64,000 nucleotides of DNA, from NCBI RefSeq assembly GCF_007829815.1, contig NZ_VIWT01000001.1, forward strand, positions 1,945,501 through 2,009,500, in the 5' to 3' direction. The translations under genes and the position numbers were made by a program. The notes beneath the pieces were generated by a model. It did not search any database and was not told the origin of the DNA. It saw only the letters and a program-made list of their open reading frames with translations. This DNA comes from Kitasatospora viridis. GTDB lineage: Bacteria; Actinomycetota; Actinomycetes; Streptomycetales; Streptomycetaceae. Positions within the stretch are counted from its first letter, which is position 1. Every line of letters begins with the position of its first letter. Of this stretch, positions 58,827-64,000 are shown in pieces.

Positions 58827-60092
58827 CTACTGGCTCTGGCCGAGCCGCTTGGTGATCTCGTCGTCGTACTTCTTGGCGGTGCTGTCGTAGTCGGCGCCCT
58901 GGAGGACGGCGGCCAGGAAGTCCTTGATCGGGTTCGGGTCGTTCTCGACGTTCGACCAGTTCGCCAGGTTCGGCGTGGTGGCGCCGTTGGCGGAGGCCGG
59001 CAGCGCGGCCTTGTCGAACTCGGTGGTGGCCAGCGAGTCCAGCGAGGTCTTGTTCGGGATCAGACCGGCGGAGGCCATCTGGCCCTCGAACTTGTCCGAC
59101 ATCGCGAGCTTCAGGAAGCCCTTGGCCAGGTCCTGGTTCTTGGTGTCCTGGGCGATCGCCAGGTTGGAGCCGCCGAGGAAGACGCCGGACGGCTTGTCCG
59201 CGGTCTTGCCGGGGACCGAGAAGAAGCCGATCTGGTCGGCCGGCATGTCCTTGGGGGCCGGGGCCTCCCAGCCGAGGCCGATCATCGAGCCGATGGTGCC
59301 CTTGGGGAACAGGGTGGACTGCTGCGGGGTCGCCTCGTCCTTGTCCTTGGGGGCGGTCGAGTAGCTCTGCAGCTTCTGGAAGGTGGCGAAGGCGTCCTTG
59401 GCCTCCGGCGACTCCAGGTTGCCGACCCACTTGCCGTTGACCTGCTTGGCGATCTGGCCGCCCTCGCCGGCGATCAGGCCGAAGTAGGTGTACCACTCCT
59501 CGCCGGGCAGGTAGATCGGGTCCTGCACGCCCGCGGCCTTGAGCTTGTCCAGGTCGCCGTAGTACTCGTCCAGCGTGGTCGGCGTGGCGGTGATGCCGGC
59601 CTTGGTGAACAGCGCCTTGTTGTAGATGACGACGCGGTTGGTGAAGTACCACGGGGCGGCGTACTGCTTGCCGTCCAGCACGGAGGAGGCGTTCAGGTTC
59701 GCGGCCCAGTCGGTGCCGCCGAGGTCGGCCTTCGACGAGGTCAGGTCGAGCAGGCCGCCCGAGGCCGCGTAACCCGCGGTCTGGGTGTTGCCGACCTCCA
59801 GGACGTCCACCGAACCCTCGGAGAGGGCGGTGGTGACCTTCTGGCCGATCCCGTCCCACTTCTGGATCTGGATGTTGAGCTTGGCGCCCGGGTACTGCGA
59901 CTCGAAGTCGGCCTTGATGCCGTCCTGCCAGGTCTGCGGGGCCGAGCCGTCCATCAGCCAGACGTTCAGGGTCTTGCCGTTGTAGTTGGCCGGCTTGCCA
60001 GCGTTGTCGTCCTTCTTGGCCGAAGAACCACAGGCCGCGACGCCGACGACCATTGCCGCGACGCCGACCGCCGCGATGAGCTGACGCTTCAC
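58827..60092 (-). CDS. dasA: Chitobiose-binding lipoprotein DasA
   Basis: This 421-aa family 1 solute-binding protein has a lipobox VAAC (Cys21) and the start of the mature domain LNVWLMDGSAPQTW. It captures N,N'-diacetylchitobiose at the outer face of the membrane for DasBC. The GTG start lies 5 nt after AGGAGG. It is the first gene of dasABC-dasD and divergent from dasR, with a double dre in front. Confidence 0.95.
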   Translation of the reverse strand: MKRQLIAAVGVAAMVVGVAACGSSAKKDDNAGKPANYNGKTLNVWLMDGSAPQTWQDGIKADFESQYPGAKLNIQIQKWDGIGQKVTTALSEGSVDVLEVGNTQTAGYAASGGLLDLTSSKADLGGTDWAANLNASSVLDGKQYAAPWYFTNRVVIYNKALFTKAGITATPTTLDEYYGDLDKLKAAGVQDPIYLPGEEWYTYFGLIAGEGGQIAKQVNGKWVGNLESPEAKDAFATFQKLQSYSTAPKDKDEATPQQSTLFPKGTIGSMIGLGWEAPAPKDMPADQIGFFSVPGKTADKPSGVFLGGSNLAIAQDTKNQDLAKGFLKLAMSDKFEGQMASAGLIPNKTSLDSLATTEFDKAALPASANGATTPNLANWSNVENDPNPIKDFLAAVLQGADYDSTAKKYDDEITKRLGQSQ

Positions 60093-60212
60093 GCCATCCT
60101 CCTGAGGGATGCCCGGGGACCCCCATCGGTGGCCGGCGACATACTCCCGCATACTGTCCGAAAGTGGTGTCGCGAACCCTGAGATGGGCTGGGGATTCAT
60201 GAGTTGGTCCAC

Positions 60213-60228
60213 AGTGGTGTAGACCAGA
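60213..60228. promoter_or_regulatory. DasR-type site (dre) E, dasA promoter
   Basis: AGTGGTGTAGACCAGA; one core change from TGGTCTAGACCA. It lies 121 bp upstream of dasA. Confidence 0.85.
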
Positions 60229-60237
60229 TGCCTGGAG

Positions 60238-60253
60238 CTTGGCCTAGACCAAT
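60238..60253. promoter_or_regulatory. DasR-type site (dre) F, dasA promoter
   Basis: CTTGGCCTAGACCAAT; one core change. Its centre is 25 bp from that of dre E. Confidence 0.85.
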
Positions 60254-60425
60254 GGGTGTGTCAACGGGCCGATGAGCAATCCGGACGAGCCGTTACCAAG
60301 CCGACACCGCTACTCGTTCATCACGTGATGAGCTCCCCGTCGCCCAGGCATACGTGCAACGATGTGTGCCGTTAACGAGGTAGTGGGGTCGATCGCGGAC
60401 CCCGGCAGGAGCGGAGAAGCGGCTC

Positions 60426-61220
60426 ATGAGCACCGACGGGGGCACCACGGCCCAGCTCGCCCAGACGGGGGCGCTGCCCACGCAGTCCGCCACCACGGGC
60501 GACCCCGCGGCAGCGCGCGTGCCCAAGTACTACGGCCTGAAGCGGCACCTGCTCCAGCTGACCGAGACCCAGCCGGCCGGCACCCCCGTGCCGCCGGAGC
60601 GGGCACTGGCCGCCCAGTTCGACACCTCCCGCACCACCGTCCGGCAGGCCCTGCAGGAGCTGGTGGTGGAGGGGCGGCTGGAGCGGATCCAGGGCAAGGG
60701 CACCTTCGTCGCCAAGCCCAAGGTCGCCCAGGCGCTGCAGCTGACCTCCTACACCGAGGACATGCGGGCCCAGGGCCTGGAGCCGACCTCCCGGCTGATC
60801 GAGGTCGGCTACGTGACCGCCGACGACCGGCTGGCCCCCCTGCTGGACATCAAGCCCGGCAGCCGGGTGCTGCGGATCGAGCGCCTGCGCCTGGCCAACG
60901 GCGACCCGATGGCGATCGAGGTGGCCCACCTCTCGGCCAAGCGGTTCCCGGCGCTGCGCCGCAACCTGGTCAAGCACAACTCGCTCTACACCGCACTGCG
61001 CGAGGTGTACGGGGTGGTGGTGGCCGAGGCCGAGGAGACCATCGAGACCACGCTGGCCAACCCGCGCGAGGCCGGGCTGCTCGGCTCCGACCTCGGACTG
61101 CCTATGCTCCAGCTCTCCCGGCACTCCTTCGACGCCGAGGGCGCACCGGTGGAGTGGGTGCGCTCGATCTACCGGGGCGACCGGTACAAGTTCATCACCC
61201 GTCTGCAGCGGCCCAGCTGA
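60426..61220 (+). CDS. dasR: GntR/HutC regulator of aminosugar use and development
   Basis: This 264-aa protein has an N-terminal GntR winged helix (about 35-105; [41 protein letters not shown]) and a C-terminal UTRA effector domain that binds aminosugar phosphates such as glucosamine-6-phosphate. DasR represses chitin and N-acetylglucosamine genes and links them to development and antibiotic production. The ATG follows GGAGAAG. It is divergent from dasA. Confidence 0.96.
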   Translation: MSTDGGTTAQLAQTGALPTQSATTGDPAAARVPKYYGLKRHLLQLTETQPAGTPVPPERALAAQFDTSRTTVRQALQELVVEGRLERIQGKGTFVAKPKVAQALQLTSYTEDMRAQGLEPTSRLIEVGYVTADDRLAPLLDIKPGSRVLRIERLRLANGDPMAIEVAHLSAKRFPALRRNLVKHNSLYTALREVYGVVVAEAEETIETTLANPREAGLLGSDLGLPMLQLSRHSFDAEGAPVEWVRSIYRGDRYKFITRLQRPS

Positions 61221-61276
61221 GCCGCAGACCTCCCGCCCGGGCGACGGCCCGGGGTGACGGCCCACGGGCCGGCGCC

Positions 61277-61340
61277 CCGGGCCGTCTCGCTTTTCCGGGC
61301 CGTCTCGCTTTTCCGGGCCGTCTCGCTTTTCCGGGCCGTC
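61277..61340. repeat. 18-nt tandem repeat after dasR
   Basis: Three perfect copies of CCGGGCCGTCTCGCTTTT (61277-61330) plus 10 bases of a fourth lie 57 bp past the dasR stop. The run of T at each unit end may help termination. Confidence 0.85.
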
Positions 61341-61415
61341 GGGCTGCCGTGGGCCGTTGCGCTGCCGCGCGCCGAGTCGCTGGCGCGGCGTCACCGCGCC
61401 TGAACCGGAACACCG

Positions 61416-61443
61416 TTGACACTTTTGCGTGGTCTAGTCCAAT
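61416..61443 (+). promoter_or_regulatory. Promoter of the dioxygenase gene, covered by dre G
   Basis: TTGACA (61416-61421), 16 nt, TCCAAT (61438-61443). The operator CGTGGTCTAGTCCAAT (61428-61443) occupies the spacer and -10, so DasR binding would block polymerase. Confidence 0.75.
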
Positions 61444-61479
61444 CTGTCCATGAACACCAGTTCGGATCCGGCGAGGGCC

Positions 61480-61495
61480 CGTTGTCCAGACCAAC
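61480..61495. promoter_or_regulatory. DasR-type site (dre) H
   Basis: CGTTGTCCAGACCAAC; intact AGACCA half. Its centre is 52 bp downstream of that of dre G, within the predicted transcript. Confidence 0.7.
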
Positions 61496-61606
61496 GGCCG
61501 CTGCCGGCCCGATGGTTCACGGCTGCCCCGAGGACGGCCGGACCAGGGCCGCCCCTCCCGCCGCCGATCCCCGCACCCCTGCCTGCTCGATCCTTGGAGC
61601 GACCGC

Positions 61607-62674
61607 ATGGCGACGTACCCCCACCTGTTCCGGGCCGCCTCCCAGCGCCCGTACTTCAGCAACGACGGCGAGTCCTACCTCGCGCAGACCCCGTTGCGGG
61701 ACATCGAGAAGGACCTCCCGCTGCGGGTGCTCTCCCCCGAGGACTTCCGGCACTGGCAGGACTACGGCTACGTGGTGGTCCGGGAGGCGATCCCGGCGGC
61801 CGCCGCCCGGGCCCTGCTCGACTTCGCCTGGGACTTCCAGCGGCTCGACCCCACCGACCCCGAGAGCTGGTACCAGGACCGTCCGTTCCGCGACGACCTC
61901 GACCGCCACCTGCACGTCTACGGCTTCGTCGAGGCCTACCAGCACCAGCTGATCTGGGACAGCCGGCAGAACCGGCGGGTCTACGACGCCTTCGTCGACG
62001 TCTGGGACTGCGAGGAGCTCTGGGTCACCCTGGACCGGCTCAACCTCAACCCGCCCAACGTGCGCAACCGCGACCGGGCGCTGATCGAGCCCACCGACCG
62101 CGGCTTCGACATCGAGCTGCACTGGGACGTGGACACCACGCTGACCGTGCTGCCGCAGCGGGTGCAGGGCATCATCGCGCTGGGCGACACCGAGCCCGAG
62201 CTCGGCGGCTTCCAGTGCGACCCGGAGCTGTTCCACCGCTTCGATGACTGGAAGTCCCGCCAGCCCGCCGACCGCGACCCGATCCGCCCCGACGTGGACC
62301 GCACGGAGTTCCCGGTGGTCCGCCCGCAGCTGAAGGCCGGCGACCTGCTGATCTGGAACGGCCTGCTGGCCCACGGGGTGGCCCGCAACACCTCGGCCGA
62401 CGGCGTGCGCGCCGTCCAGTACCTGTCGATGATGCCCGCGCTGGAGGAGCACACCCGGATGCGGGAGTCCCGGATCGACTCCTGGCAGCACCTCACCACG
62501 CCGGACTGGAACAAGACCCTGGTCGGCGACCTGACCGAGCACGAGTCGCTGCGCTACGGCGCCGCCGAGCTCGACCCGCTCGGCGAGCGGCTGCTGGGCC
62601 TCAAGTCCTGGGACTCCTGGACCTCCGGGACCTCCCGGAACTCCCAGAACTCCCGGAACGGAGAGCCGGTATGA
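61607..62674 (+). CDS. Phytanoyl-CoA dioxygenase family (Fe(II)/2-oxoglutarate) enzyme
   Basis: This 355-aa protein has the double-stranded beta-helix iron site: His172 and Asp174 in LHWDVDTTL and His256 in GDLLIWNGLLAHGVARN, with a following Arg (260 or 268) for 2-oxoglutarate. It hydroxylates or otherwise oxidises a small molecule. Such enzymes are common in specialised metabolism. The ATG follows GGAG by 8 nt. The C terminus is low-complexity (Ser/Asn/Thr). The stop overlaps the next start (ATGA), and two dre sites precede it, so its expression should respond to aminosugar supply. Confidence 0.88.
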   Translation: MATYPHLFRAASQRPYFSNDGESYLAQTPLRDIEKDLPLRVLSPEDFRHWQDYGYVVVREAIPAAAARALLDFAWDFQRLDPTDPESWYQDRPFRDDLDRHLHVYGFVEAYQHQLIWDSRQNRRVYDAFVDVWDCEELWVTLDRLNLNPPNVRNRDRALIEPTDRGFDIELHWDVDTTLTVLPQRVQGIIALGDTEPELGGFQCDPELFHRFDDWKSRQPADRDPIRPDVDRTEFPVVRPQLKAGDLLIWNGLLAHGVARNTSADGVRAVQYLSMMPALEEHTRMRESRIDSWQHLTTPDWNKTLVGDLTEHESLRYGAAELDPLGERLLGLKSWDSWTSGTSRNSQNSRNGEPV

Positions 62675-64000
62675 GCACCACCGACCGGAGCACCGGAGTG
62701 CGGCGGATCTGCCTGGCCCTGCCGACCAACCGGGCCTGCGTGCCGACCCTGGCGCAGATCGGCGCCGAGGCGGCGCACGCGGCCCGGACCTTCGGCGTGG
62801 CCGTCGAGCTGCTGGTACTGGACTCGGCCGACCCGGCGGCGCTGGCCGAGCACGCGGCGGCGCTGCGCGCGCTGCCCGCGGCGCCCGGGGTGACCGTGCA
62901 CCACCTGGACGAGGCCGCCCAGCGCGCCTTCCTGGCCGCCGCCGTCGAGCGTTCGGGGCTGGCCAAGCCGGAGCTGCTGCTCGACCTGATGCTGCCCGCG
63001 GGCGTCTCCTACGGCGCCTGCACCAACCGGGCGTTCCTGATCGCCGCCGCGCTCGGCTGCGAGTCGGTGCACCGGCGCGACTCCGACCTGCACTACCAGC
63101 AGCACGACGGGGCGCCGCTGTACCCGATCGACCAGGAGCTGGCGAGCATCGGCAGGCCGGCCGCCGAGGCCGCCGCCGAGGTGACCGAGCACGCCCTGGC
63201 CCCGGAGCTGGCCGAGCGGCCGGTGGCCCTGGTCGGCGCCTCCTTCATCGGCGAGCTCTCGGTGGACATCGGCGAGATCGAGCGGCTGGACCCGCAGGTG
63301 TACCACGACGTGGTCAGCCTGTGGGCGCCGGTCGACTGGACCGAGGAGGAGAAGCAGCACCTGGTCGAGGAGTCCTTCCGGGGCGCCGGCACCGAGCCGT
63401 TCACCGCCGACCGGAGCGTGCTCGACGTGATCGACATGTGGCGGCTCGACATGTGCAACATCGCCTTCCACCGGGACGTCTACCAGCAGGTGCCGCTGCT
63501 GCCGGCCTGCGACACCATCGGCAGCGACTACTTCCTGATCCACCTGGTCTTCGACGCCAAGCTGCCCGGGGTGGTGCACAACCGGCACATCGTCAACTTC
63601 TACGACGGCGAGCGGCGCACCGACGCCGGCTTCCAGGCCTACCAGCTGCGGTTCGCCAAGTTCCTGCTCTCGATGCTCTACCTCAACCACGTCTACCGGC
63701 GGATGGGCGAGCTCGGCGGCGAACTGGGCCTCGGCCTGCTGACCCCGGAGCTGACCGCGCGGGGCGACCTGATCGCCGCGCTGGCCCGGGAGAGCGCCGG
63801 CCTGGACCGCGCCGAGAACCGCTGGCGGCTCGCCGAGGTGGACGCCAACTACCGCAAGCTGGGCGGCCGTTACGCCCAGTTCGCGGACCGGCTGGCGGAG
63901 CTCGGCGAGCAGCTGCTGGACGAGGCGCAGGCCGACATCGAGGACTTCGCGCTGCTCACCGAGGGCTGGGCCGACCTGGTCGCCGCCGCCACCGGGATCG
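62671..64000 (+). CDS. DUF6271-like protein, possible GT-A glycosyltransferase (partial)
   Basis: The first 443 residues are visible and the gene runs off the window. It begins RRICLALPTNRACVPTL, as in the DUF6271 family. Between YGACTNRAFLIAAALGCE and the later GSDYFLIH lies RRDSDLHYQ with a DSD motif (137-139). This spacing recalls the DXD metal motif and acceptor-side acidic pair of GT-A glycosyltransferases. It is coupled to the dioxygenase gene by a four-base overlap. The glycosyltransferase reading is inference; the family has no function that I can name. Confidence 0.7.
   Translation, partial: MSTTDRSTGVRRICLALPTNRACVPTLAQIGAEAAHAARTFGVAVELLVLDSADPAALAEHAAALRALPAAPGVTVHHLDEAAQRAFLAAAVERSGLAKPELLLDLMLPAGVSYGACTNRAFLIAAALGCESVHRRDSDLHYQQHDGAPLYPIDQELASIGRPAAEAAAEVTEHALAPELAERPVALVGASFIGELSVDIGEIERLDPQVYHDVVSLWAPVDWTEEEKQHLVEESFRGAGTEPFTADRSVLDVIDMWRLDMCNIAFHRDVYQQVPLLPACDTIGSDYFLIHLVFDAKLPGVVHNRHIVNFYDGERRTDAGFQAYQLRFAKFLLSMLYLNHVYRRMGELGGELGLGLLTPELTARGDLIAALARESAGLDRAENRWRLAEVDANYRKLGGRYAQFADRLAELGEQLLDEAQADIEDFALLTEGWADLVAAATGI

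Noticed and set aside
61450..62247. Plus-strand open frame of 265 codons overlapping the dioxygenase gene
   Set aside because: It lies in another frame of a well-supported enzyme gene, is Pro/Ala/Arg-rich and resembles no family.

Overview
The window is high-GC actinobacterial DNA with short intergenic gaps, GTG and TTG starts, AGGAGG-type ribosome sites, and translationally coupled ATGA or GTGA junctions. The gene set (NiSOD, wblE, sigma-H with its anti-sigma, dasR and dasABC, kgd, lon, bldA-type TTA codon rarity) points to Streptomycetaceae, meaning Streptomyces, Kitasatospora or a close relative. From about 22 kb to the right end, the gene order matches, as far as I remember it, the S. coelicolor core-chromosome stretch from lon to dasR. 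No transposase, phage gene, tRNA, rRNA or CRISPR array was seen.

Region 1 (1-22 kb) is mixed. It holds a DUF885 peptidase-like gene, a rhomboid-like protein divergent from a TetR regulator, a fumarylacetoacetase-family hydrolase and a soluble Ser/Thr kinase. Next comes a six-gene minus-strand operon: SsuD-like flavin monooxygenase, GNAT, solute-binding lipoprotein, permease, ATPase, second lipoprotein. A 25-codon leader peptide with the actinobacterial sulfur-leader pattern precedes it, so the operon probably takes up and breaks down an organosulfur compound. A divergent permease, a YdeP-type molybdopterin oxidoreductase and a secreted NlpC/P60 hydrolase follow. A PHO-box-preceded low-affinity phosphate transporter and a MarR-controlled multidrug MFS pump complete the region.

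Region 2 (21.6-36.6 kb) carries gtrA, lon with a HAIR-like HspR element, a second rhomboid-like gene, a two-component system whose kinase has almost no extracytoplasmic loop, kgd, a membrane Ser/Thr kinase, a DUF6104 protein, and a DUF4097/padR pair under a double palindromic operator.

Region 3 (36.7-52.4 kb) carries a zinc-binding dehydrogenase, malic enzyme and a second polar amino-acid ABC system with two lipoproteins, one of which has the only TTA codon I found. It continues with a CGNR regulator, sodX/sodN, ushX/sigH, a DAG-kinase-family lipid kinase, wblE and a PdtaS-like histidine kinase.

Region 4 (51.7-64 kb) is the aminosugar locus. It holds dasR, dasABC, the GH3 N-acetylglucosaminidase dasD, a second dasA-like gene with its own copy of the dasA promoter, and a GlmS-like SIS isomerase. 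I found seven sites resembling the DasR operator (dre): six in three pairs plus a single pair at dasA makes four pairs in this locus, and a further single site lies at 25.8 kb. One pair precedes a phytanoyl-CoA-dioxygenase-like gene coupled to a DUF6271-like, possibly glycosyltransferase-like gene that runs off the window. Another pair faces a protein-free array of four structured repeats with a 119-nt period. These two DasR-linked features are the most likely places for something undescribed.
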